Positions 20,690-32,500 of a stretch of DNA of 43,274 bases are shown here, piece after piece. This DNA is from Nemertoderma westbladi. Lineage: Eukaryota; Xenacoelomorpha; Nemertodermatida; Nemertodermatidae. The position numbers were made by a program, and so were the translations under genes. The notes beneath the pieces were generated by a model, which saw only the letters and a program-made list of their open reading frames with translations, searched no databases and had not been told where the DNA came from. The DNA lies in contig JAUCBJ010004040.1 in assembly GCA_032718475.1 (NCBI GenBank), positions 1-43,274 of the forward strand, read 5' to 3'. Position 1 is the first letter of the stretch; each line of letters opens with the position of its first letter.

Positions 20690-22730
20690 ATTATTGTTCT
20701 CTGCAGGCCATTTATTATATTTAATCTCGTAAAAACCCAGTTATCTCAAGATCTTTTTATATTTCTCGAACAATTCTGACTGAAATCAGTTGAAAGTTGG
20801 AACAGAGAGGATCTAAGGCTGTTATTAATTTTTGCTAAAAATGCTTTGAAGCCATTTTAGAGAGAAAAGACCCCCAAAAGGCACTTTTTAGGCCTTCTGG
20901 TGCATAAAATGGCCCCCCAGCTCTATTTCAGCAAAAATATATCAATGGCACTGGATGTAAAACAATGATTTTAAATAATTCATCAAAAATTGAACTCAAT
21001 AGAATAAAAAAATATTTAAGGTGCAGTAATTTGAGGACCTTGTTTGGGGCAAAAAATAATTTTGATAAAATAAAAATAAATGGCAAAATAAGTACCCCTA
21101 CTGAAAGATAAATAAAATATCAAAACATAAAGCAAAATTTAGGAAATAGCGCGAAGCATTAAAATACCGCAGTGGTGGGAGACTCGTCTACAAGTTGCAC
21201 ATTAAACTACATTTTAAATTACATCCAAAAGATTTTAAACATTTTGTAGAGCTTGAAAAATTTGATAGAGTCGGCTGGTTCTATGTAAAGTATAAGTCGT
21301 TGTAGATTTTGAATAGAACGCATTCTGAACAAGAACTGGATTTTAGACTTTGTATATAAAGTTTGGGCGATCTTGGGCAATGTTGCTGTGAGATTTTCCA
21401 AAGTCTACCTTTTCCGCGGTCTACAACAAGCTCGTCCAAAGTGGACTGATTTTGGGCTCGACGTGGAACAAACAGTCGATTTTTATCAAATGTGATTTAT
21501 TTTATGGTTGAGAACCTTGGAAGTATATAAAATAGTGGTGGCGCAATATAAACACGTAAACGTTACCAATTTTATAGCCACGATCTACATTTTTATTTTA
21601 TTTTCGGTGTTGGTGTTACTTATAATACTAGGAGATGATATGGTCACATAATTAGTTATATAGAAAGCACATAAATTATCTTCATAATGGGCTTGTAATT
21701 GAACCACTAGACCTTATCTACAATGAACTTTCAAAGTTTGATAATATTTTTTGGAAAACCCATATTTTAAGGTGACAATGTTTCAGGTGGCGAAATAATT
21801 ATGTATATGTTAGTGTTTAAAATACGAATTTTATTATCCATTCCCCTGGATTCATATTGGCCAATATGGGTCCAAGTGTATCTCTCAGAAAATTGTCTTC
21901 CACGAGATAATATTTTTACATTGGCCCTATGGGACAGCGGCTCGCATCAAAGCGAAAGAAATTATCTTTCAATTTAATTCCCAAAATTATTAATATTATA
22001 TTATATTATAGTAATTCAAACTGTACACATTCACACTGTGTATATTATTCGAAGCAATGTGTAGTTGAAAAGGCCGAAAGAAAACAGACCGACCGCATAG
22101 TGGGACCGCGAAGTAAATAATAATACTTCAAATTCCATTCAAAATTCGGTGCATCATCTTCACATTGTGAAAATCCCCAAACATATAAAACGTACTAAAA
22201 ACGTATACATTTAAAGTTGCGCCCAAGATCCACACTAGATTTACTATAAATAGCAAAACTACAAATTAAAAATACGATAAATAGTTATTGTCAATTGTTA
22301 CAAATGAAGTATGTTGTGGGGTTTATCAAGAGCTACAAAACAAACCCATAATTGTCGAATTTCGTTTACGCAATCAAAATATATGAACATTTTAAAGTTT
22401 TAACTTTTAACTTTTGCCGGTTCAAAGTCACAGTGACCATGTATGTATATTATTTATGTATATTTATTATATTGTATATTAAATTTAAAAATTTGGAATG
22501 TTTGAAAAAATATGCGAAAAAGTCATGTTCCTAAATCTAGACAAAATATTTTCGATTATTATCACCTTCTGTATCCACCTTCTGTAAAGCACCCAATTAA
22601 TAGTATCCATATTCTACCGGTATGTATGTATCATGTCGTATACAAAACACCTCTAGCAGTTAAAAATAATGTTAAGATATCTAATCATAAATTTGTCTGG
22701 CTGCATCGTACTTAATCTCATTGTATCTGA
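20690..22730. other. AT-rich intergenic DNA, no gene recognised
   Basis: Only short frames (60-67 codons) without family features. No tRNA, inverted terminal repeats or introns could be supported. It borders the 55-bp array. Confidence 0.5.
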
Positions 22731-25700
22731 GCACGTCAATCATATGATAGAGTCACCGAGTCTGGGTATCAGTTCAATTATTAGCGCACGTCAATCATAT
22801 GATAGAGTCACCGAGTCTGGGTATCAGTTCAATTATTAGCGCACGTCAATCATATGATAGAGTCACCGAGTCTGGGTATTAGTTCAATTATTAGCGCACG
22901 TCAATCATATGATAGAGTCACCGAGTCTGGGTATCAGTTCAATTATTAGCGCACGTCAATCATATGATAGAGTCACCGAGTCTGGGTATCAGTTCAATTA
23001 TTAGCGCACGTCAATCATATGATAGAGTCACCGAGTCTGGGTATCAGTTCAATTATTAGCGCACGTCAATCATATGATAGAGTCACCGAGTCTGGGTATC
23101 AGTTCAATTATTAGCGCACGTCAATCATATGATAGAGTCACCGAGTCTGGGTATCAGTTCAATTATTAGCGCACGTCAATCATATGATAGAGTCACCGAG
23201 TCTGGGTATCAGTTCAATTATTAGCGCACGTCAATCATATGATAGAGTCACCGAGTCTGGGTATCAGTTCAATTATTAGCGCACGTCAATCATATGATAG
23301 AGTCACCGAGTCTGGGTATCAGTTCAATTATTAGCGCACGTCAATCATATGATAGAGTCACCGAGTCTGGGTATCAGTTCAATTATTAGCGCACGTCAAT
23401 CATATGATAGAGTCACCGAGTCTGGGTATCAGTTCAATTATTAGCGCACGTCAATCATATGATAGAGTCACCGAGTCTGGGTATTAGTTCAATTATTAGC
23501 GCACGTCAATCATATGATAGAGTCACCGAGTCTGGGTATCAGTTCAATTATTAGCGCACGTCAATCATATGATAGAGTCACCGAGTCTGGGTATCAGTTC
23601 AATTATTAGCGCACGTCAATCATATGATAGAGTCACCGAGTCTGGGTATCAGTTCAATTATTAGCGCACGTCAATCATATGATAGAGTCACCGAGTCTGG
23701 GTATTAGTTCAATTATTAGCGCACGTCAATCATATGATAGAGTCACCGAGTCTGGGTATCAGTTCAATTATTAGCGCACGTCAATCATATGATAGAGTCA
23801 CCGAGTCTGGGTATCAGTTCAATTATTAGCGCACGTCAATCATATGATAGAGTCACCGAGTCTGGGTATCAGTTCAATTATTAGCGCACGTCAATCATAT
23901 GATAGAGTCACCGAGTCTGGGTATCAGTTCAATTATTAGCGCACGTCAATCATATGATAGAGTCACCGAGTCTGGGTATCAGTTCAATTATTAGCGCACG
24001 TCAATCATATGATAGAGTCACCGAGTCTGGGTATTAGTTCAATTATTAGCGCACGTCAATCATATGATAGAGTCACCGAGTCTGGGTATCAGTTCAATTA
24101 TTAGCGCACGTCAATCATATGATAGAGTCACCGAGTCTGGGTATCAGTTCAATTATTAGCGCACGTCAATCATATGATAGAGTCACCGAGTCTGGGTATT
24201 AGTTCAATTATTAGCGCACGTCAATCATATGATAGAGTCACCGAGTCTGGGTATCAGTTCAATTATTAGCGCACGTCAATCATATGATAGAGTCACCGAG
24301 TCTGGGTATCAGTTCAATTATTAGCGCACGTCAATCATATGATAGAGTCACCGAGTCTGGGTATTAGTTCAATTATTAGCGCACGTCAATCATATGATAG
24401 AGTCACCGAGTCTGGGTATCAGTTCAATTATTAGCGCACGTCAATCATATGATAGAGTCACCGAGTCTGGGTATCAGTTCAATTATTAGCGCACGTCAAT
24501 CATATGATAGAGTCACCGAGTCTGGGTATCAGTTCAATTATTAGCGCACGTCAATCATATGATAGAGTCACCGAGTCTGGGTATCAGTTCAATTATTAGC
24601 GCACGTCAATCATATGATAGAGTCACCGAGTCTGGGTATCAGTTCAATTATTAGCGCACGTCAATCATATGATAGAGTCACCGAGTCTGGGTATCAGTTC
24701 AATTATTAGCGCACGTCAATCATATGATAGAGTCACCGAGTCTGGGTATCAGTTCAATTATTAGCGCACGTCAATCATATGATAGAGTCACCGAGTCTGG
24801 GTATCAGTTCAATTATTAGCGCACGTCAATCATATGATAGAGTCACCGAGTCTGGGTATCAGTTCAATTATTAGCGCACGTCAATCATATGATAGAGTCA
24901 CCGAGTCTGGGTATCAGTTCAATTATTAGCGCACGTCAATCATATGATAGAGTCACCGAGTCTGGGTATCAGTTCAATTATTAGCGCACGTCAATCATAT
25001 GATAGAGTCACCGAGTCTGGGTATCAGTTCAATTATTAGCGCACGTCAATCATATGATAGAGTCACCGAGTCTGGGTATCAGTTCAATTATTAGCGCACG
25101 TCAATCATATGATAGAGTCACCGAGTCTGGGTATCAGTTCAATTATTAGCGCACGTCAATCATATGATAGAGTCACCGAGTCTGGGTATCAGTTCAATTA
25201 TTAGCGCACGTCAATCATATGATAGAGTCACCGAGTCTGGGTATCAGTTCAATTATTAGCGCACGTCAATCATATGATAGAGTCACCGAGTCTGGGTATC
25301 AGTTCAATTATTAGCGCACGTCAATCATATGATAGAGTCACCGAGTCTGGGTATCAGTTCAATTATTAGCGCACGTCAATCATATGATAGAGTCACCGAG
25401 TCTGGGTATCAGTTCAATTATTAGCGCACGTCAATCATATGATAGAGTCACCGAGTCTGGGTATCAGTTCAATTATTAGCGCACGTCAATCATATGATAG
25501 AGTCACCGAGTCTGGGTATCAGTTCAATTATTAGCGCACGTCAATCATATGATAGAGTCACCGAGTCTGGGTATCAGTTCAATTATTAGCGCACGTCAAT
25601 CATATGATAGAGTCACCGAGTCTGGGTATCAGTTCAATTATTAGCGCACGTCAATCATATGATAGAGTCACCGAGTCTGGGTATCAGTTCAATTATTAGC

Positions 25701-25752
25701 GCACGTCAATCATATGATAGAGTCACCGAGTCTGGGTATCAGTTCAATTATT
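22731..25752 (+). repeat. 55-bp minisatellite, 55 copies
   Basis: Unit begins GCACGTCAATCATATGATAG and continues AGTCACCGAGTCTGGGTATC then AGTTCAATTATTAGC. Period is exactly 55 throughout. The only recurrent variant is C to T in GTATCAG, in copies 3, 14, 18, 24, 27 and 30; copies 31-55 all carry C. Each unit contains the palindrome ATCATATGAT. Units lack the spacers of a CRISPR array. Confidence 0.98.
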
Positions 25753-26273
25753 AATTATTACAAAAAGGAGAAAAATAATAGAGATAATAATTAGATTACA
25801 AAACACTATTACAAAACTCGAAATAAATCACTAGAGCCTAATTCCTGGCACAATATGGTCACGAAACCCAATCTTAAATACTGTAGAAGCCATTCGTGAA
25901 CTGGGTAGGTTTCTCATTATTCAATGTTTTCCTGGTGGTTTTTTCTTACAGCAATTTCCGCAGAGTTTTTCCTGTACAGTGGCGAAGAATCCCATAGGTC
26001 GACCAGGTTTATTTAGGTGTCTGTAAACCAAAGTAATATGCTTTATTATAGTTTAATGATAGTAATATTAGATTATTAGAAAATTAACTGGTATATAATT
26101 CGAGCCTCCGGTGCGATGTTACCTTAAATAGGCTTTTAATAATAAACCCAAAAGTAATAATCGTCGTGCAAAAATCAGTGTTCAAAAATTTTATATTTCA
26201 TATATATTTTATATTTCTCTTAGAACAAAAGTAAATAAATAATTAAGACCCCAATAAAACCCCATTAAATATA
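25753..26273. other. AT-rich DNA between the 55-bp array and the MITE
   Basis: No frame or repeat recognised. It lies downstream of the ABCG stop codon (26524) on that gene's strand and may include its 3' untranslated region. Confidence 0.4.
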
Positions 26274-26276
26274 TTA

Positions 26277-26457
26277 CAGTTGTCTGCAAATATGAAAAGC
26301 AAAAAGTTTATTACCGGTATTAATGTCCAGCTAACCTATATTCTTTCCTATACAGTAGTCAATAGATCTATAGCCTATTAAAATATTACACATTTCTGAA
26401 AAGGAGTAAGCAAAAACTAATAATAAACTTTTTGCTTTTCATATCTGCGGAAAACTG
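26277..26457. mobile_element. Mariner-like MITE, 181 bp
   Basis: The left end CAGTTGTCTGCAAATATG and the complement of the right end CAGTTTTCCGCAGATATG start ~37-bp inverted arms continuing AAAAGCAAAAAGTTTATTA (19 of 19 identical). TA dinucleotides flank both ends, as for Tc1/mariner insertions. It carries no coding frame. It sits just downstream of the ABCG stop. Confidence 0.8.
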
Positions 26458-26523
26458 TAAAGCAAAAACTCAATGAAAGAACGAAGTGGCCCAAAATCCT
26501 AAAATACTGTCCATTATTGCTAC

Positions 26524-29500
26524 TCACTTAAGTGCGAGGTATCCCAAATTCCTGAGCAGTAATCCTGATATCAAGAGGATTAGTATGTTACCCCATAATG
26601 GAAGGTCAGTGATTCCAAGTAGTTCTAGAACTTCTTTGTTGGTAACTATACCATTAGGATTGGTTGAACAGGACTCTGGGAACATGGTAAGATTTCTATC
26701 GATGTTACATCTAAATAAAATGTGTAAACATGATGTTATTATCGATATTATGGTCATTTATTCGACGTAGTCAAAATAATAATGAAAGTTTCAATTTTCA
26801 AGAATGTTGGCCTATGATTTACAAATCATTGTGTGTAAAATGAACTTTACATAGGGAGGGTGATATAAACTAATATTGGATGCTGAAAACCACCCTTATA
26901 AATGGACTAGAGTCAGACGGCCTATCTCTGTGCCATTAGACAATTATTGGGAAACTCATTTTCAAACATTGCAATCCAACGATGATGACCTGCTCGAACT
27001 CCGAGAGAGTGACTCCGATGGAGAGGTGAGGTGAGAGATGAAGTCAGCCAAAAAAACCCATTCCACATATACCCGCAATGGAGTTGTAGTCGCTAGGATC
27101 GGCAACGAAGGTGAAGTAATTCCTATTCGAAAATTCATCGACATAGCGAATCTTGCAGCCACTGTGGGATTTGCCCATGGGCGCCTAAACTCCACCAATG
27201 ACAGTTCTCCCTAAGAACCAAAGGGTTTCTTCTCGTTGAATTTTCTGTATCCCACTAATTATAGGGTCGGCCAACCAGTAACATAACCCAACTAATTAGT
27301 CATTTTTAATTAATCGTTCATGCATCAAATATTTCTCCCTGTAAGGGGGACCAGTATATACCTGTATATACCGTACTATACAATAACATAGGATACAGTT
27401 TTATTTTTGCAATATACGAAAATAACACAGGTACGGATATGAATTATAACTCAATTAGGGGAGTCATCTCAGCCTAAGGGGAGTCTTCTCAGCCTAAGGG
27501 GAGTGTTCTCAGCCTAGGCTGAGACGACTGAGGAGTGTTCTCAGCCTAGGCTGAGACGACTGAGGAGTGTTCTCAGCCTAGGCCGAGATGACTGGGGAGT
27601 CAGTTATCTCAGCCTTTTACACCGGCGACATGAATATTTACTTACTCAATAGTTAAATGATGAAGAATCAGTAAAGCAAGGATTAATTTTATTACAAAAT
27701 GATGCAGATCTAATTACTGAATGGTGTAAGAAATGGCGTATTATCTATATATATATATCGTATAAGCAATTATCTGCTATCCTATGTTATCTTATTAAAA
27801 TATATATTTCCCACGGTTCTTTCCCGGACACTTTAAAAAATGCCAAAGTTACCGATATAATCGATCGAAATAATTACCGTCCCATTTCTCTCTTGCCAAT
27901 TCTTAGTAAAATTTTTGAACAATTAATTAATTAATTAACTCGCAGCTTCTCTCCGACATACATATATTCTCGTTCCTTTCATCCTGCCAATATGGTTTCC
28001 GCCCCAAGACTAAAACCTCTTATGCCCTGTTATCCGTCATCGAAAATTTAAGCAGTACCTCGACAATAAAAATTATTCCTGTGTAATATATATTGATCTA
28101 AAAAGAGCTTTGTTTGATCTCGAATTTTCACATCCTATGAATATTGCATAGTTGTATTTGGATTAATTGTAAACTACGCATTAAGTAATACTAAATATAA
28201 CTTAGTAAAAAATAATCCAATCCACAAACTGAAAGTAACGAAAGTTCGCAATAATTGGAACAAAGATCGCAATAATAGGAACAAAGTTCGCAATAATAGG
28301 AACAAAGTTCGCAATAATAGGAACAAAGTTCGCAATAATAGGAACAAAGTTCGCAATAATAGGAACAAAGTTCGCAATAATAGGAACAAAGTTCGCAATA
28401 ATAGGAACAAAGTTCGCAATAATAGGAACAAAGTTCGCAATAATAGGAACAAAGTTCGCAATAATAGGAACAAAGTTCGCAATAATAGGAACAAAGTTCG
28501 CAATAATAGGAACAAAGTTCGCAATAATAGGAACAAAGATCGCAATAATATGAACAAAGTTCGCAATAATAGGAACAAAGTTCGCAATAATAGGAACAAA
28601 GTTCGCAATAATAGGAACAAAGTTCGCAATAATAGGAACAAAGTTCGCAATAATAGGAACAAAGTTCGCAATAATAGGAACAAAGTTCGCAATAATAGGA
28701 ACAAAGTTCGCAATAATAGGAACAAAGTTCGCAATAATAGGAACAAAGTTCGCAATAATAGGAACAAAGTTCGCAATAATAGGAACAAAGTTCGCAATAA
28801 TAGGAACAAAGTTCGCAATAATAGGAACAAAGATCGCAATAATAGGAACAAAGTTCGCAATAATAGGAACAAAGTTCGCAATAATAGGAACAAAGTTCGC
28901 AATAATAGGAACAAAGTTCGCAATAATAGGAACAAAGTTCGCAATAATAGGAACAAAGTTCGCAATAATAGGAACAAAGTTCGCAATAATAGGAACAAAG
29001 TTCGCAATAATAGGAACAAAGTTCGCAATAATAGGAACAAAGTTCGCAATAATAGGAACAAAGTTCGCAATAATAGGAACAAAGTTCGCAATAATAGGAA
29101 CAAAGTTCGCAATAATAGGAACAAAGCTCGCAATAATAGGAACAAAGTTCGCAATAATAGGAACAAAGTTCGCAATAATAGGAACAAAGTTCGCAATAAT
29201 AGGAACAAAGTTCGCAATAATAGGAACAAAGTTCGCAATAATAGGAACAAAGTTCGCAATAATAGGAACAAAGATCGCAATAATAGGAACAAAGTTCGCA
29301 ATAATAGGAACAAAGTTCGCAATAATAGGAACAAAGTTCGCAATAATAGGAACAAAGTTCGCAATAATAGGAACAAAGTTCGCAATAATAGGAACAAAGT
29401 TCGCAATAATAGGAACAAAGTTCGCAATAATTGGAACAAAGATCGCAATAATAGGAACAAAGATCGCAATAATTGGAACATAATTAATTATCCTTGAAAA

Positions 29501-32500
29501 TGTGATAGGAACATAGTTTGCAATAATAGGAACAAAGTTCGCAATAATAGGAACAAAGTTCGCAATAATTGGAACAAAGATCGCAATAATATGAACAAAG
29601 TTCGCAATAATAGGAACAAAGTTTGCAATAATAGGAACAAAGTTTGCAATAATAGGAACAAAGTTTGCAATAATAGGAACAAAGTTTGCAATAATAGGAA
29701 CAAAGTTCGCAATAATTGGAACAAAGATCGCAATAATATGAACAAAGTTCGCAATAATAGGAACAAAGTTCGCAATAATAGGAACAAAGTTTGCAATAAT
29801 AGGAACAAAGTTTGCAATAATAGGAACAAAGTTTGCAATAATAGGAACAAAGTTCGCAATAATTGGAACAAAGTTCGCAATAATATGAACAAAGTTCGCA
29901 ATAATAGGAACAAAGTTCGCAATAATAGGAACAAAGTTTGCAATAATAGGAACAAAGTTTGCAATAATAGGAACAAAGTTTGCAATAATAGGAACAAAGT
30001 TCGCAATAATTGGAACAAAGATCGCAATAATATGAACAAAGTTCGCAATAATAGGAACAAAGTTTGCAATAATAGGAACAAAGTTTGCAATAATAGGAAC
30101 AAAGTTTGCAATAATAGGAACAAAGTTCGCAATAATTGGAACAAAGATCGCAATAATATGAACAAAGTTCGCAATAATAGGAACAAAGTTCGCAATAATA
30201 GGAACAAAGTTTGCAATAATAGGAACAAAGTTTGCAATAATAGGAACAAAGTTTGCAATAATAGGAACAAAGTTCGCAATAATTGGAACAAAGTTCGCAA
30301 TAATATGAACAAAGTTCGCAATAATAGGAACAAAGTTCGCAATAATAGGAACAAAGTTTGCAATAATAGGAACAAAGTTTGCAATAATAGGAACAAAGTT
30401 TGCAATAATAGGAACAAAGTTCGCAATAATTGGAACAAAGATCGCAATAATATGAACAAAGTTCGCAATAATAGGAACAAAGTTTGCAATAATAGGAACA
30501 AAGTTTGCAATAATAGGAACAAAGTTCGCAATAATTGGAACAAAGATCGCAATAATAGGAACAAAGATCGCAATAATATGAACAAAGTTCGCAATAATAT
30601 GAACAAAGTTCGCAATAATAGGAACAAAGTTCGCAATAATAGGAACAAAGTTCGCAATAATTGGAACATAATTAATTATCCTTGAAAATGTGATAGGAAC
30701 ATAGTTTGCAATAATAGGAACAAAGTTCGCAATAATAGGAACAAAGTTCGCAATAATAGGAACAAAGTTTGCAATAATAGGAACAAAGTTTGCAATAATA
30801 GGAACAAAGTTTGCAATAATAGGAACAAAGTTCGCAATAATTGGAACAAAGTTCGCAATAATATGAACAAAGTTCGCAATAATAGGAACAAAGTTCGCAA
30901 TAATAGGAACAAAGTTTGCAATAATAGGAACAAAGTTTGCAATAATAGGAACAAAGTTCGCAATAATAGGAACAAAGCTCGCAATAATAGGAACAAAGTT
31001 CGCAATAATAGGAACAAAGTTCGCAATAATAGGAACAAAGTTTGCAATAATAGGAACAAAGTTCGCAATAATGGAACAAAGTCGCAATAATAGGAACAAA
31101 GCTCGCAATAATTGAACAAAGTCGCAATATATGAACAAAGTTCGCAATAATAGGAACAAAGTTCGCAATAATAGGAACAAAGATCGCAATAATTGGAACA
31201 TAATTAATTATCCTTGAAAATGTGATCGAGGAACATAGTTCGCAAGTAGAGGAACAAAGTTCGCAAAATATCAATAGAAAAAAAATTCGCGCCACCTTAA
31301 AATTAATATATTTACATTGTGTATGTAGTACAGTAAACACATTTACCGACCTGATATGATCACCACCATAATATTCCAGTTGGTTTAGCGCTTGATACGA
31401 ATAATGTATGATTGATAGAAATCGTATCCATTGGAGCCAGAAAGGCAGACGTCTGATAAAGAAACCACCAAGTAACATCGTAGAAACGGCAAATATAATA
31501 GCAACTGTTATTCCTTCCCGAATATTGACGCAGGAAGCGCTGATGACAATGCCTATTGCCTGTTGAAAACATTAATAACATAACAGAAGAATAAACCATA
31601 TAAAAAGGGAGGATACAATAGGAACATTAAAATATTTTACGTGCAAAAATAGTTTGAGTATCCATCAGTAACCATCAGACCGTAACTCGCCCGTGCCATA
31701 GCAACCCAGCTGCGTTCTACAGGACGCTTTGCCCACCTGCAAACCAGCTGTCTCATAGGTCGCCAACTAGAGTAGAGCATTGGTTGTCAATTTTCGGTTC
31801 CAAGAAATTCAATGGCAACCTCGCCAGTCGGCTGGCATATGAAACTCACGTCCCTGCTGATCAGTTCTACTATAGTAGTGGTTTTGGTATAAGACGAAAT
31901 TTCCGAAATTGTACAAACTACTGTATCTTATACCATGAACCCGGCGCAGGGCGCAGCATCCTGGTCTATCAAGAGATCTGGTACCCTCTGCAGTAAGAGC
32001 CAAACAGGGATTGTCGTATAGTACAGTACATAACCTATTCTAATTAATTTGTGGTTTAGGTTGAATTCAACTATACCGCAACCTATGCTTATAGTGAAAT
32101 CCTGGTATTATTCACATGAGGCAAGCTGAATATAATTCACACGGGACATATAGGGGACTGGTACTATATAGGCGCAACTGGCGACTATAGGCACAACAGG
32201 TGAGACTATAAAAGACTGGCACTATAGGTAGAACAGGTGGCACTGTTATAGGCACAACAGGGTGGCAATATCCGCGACTGGCACAAGGTTGCTCGAAAAC
32301 GTTAATGAAAAGTAGAATGTGTGTCAGGAGTGATCAAGCTCTGCCCAAATTTTGTAGGATTTCATTAGACGACTACAAAAATATAGTGGGTGGGCCGAAT
32401 CGCCCCCCCCCCCCCCCCCCCCCCCCCCCCCCAGTGGTGCTAATGGTCAAAACACCCCAGTGGTAATAGGGTTAATAAGCTTAACGTTATTTTATATTCC

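Noticed and set aside
22731-25752. CRISPR array
   Set aside because: The 55-bp units are contiguous and identical with no unique spacers, and the DNA is animal.
28202-31201. 999-codon minus-strand frame and similar long frames on both strands of the 21-bp array
   Set aside because: The unit length is a multiple of three and the unit lacks stops in most frames, so long frames on both strands follow automatically. The region lies in an intron of the ABCG gene and the peptides are pure heptad copies.
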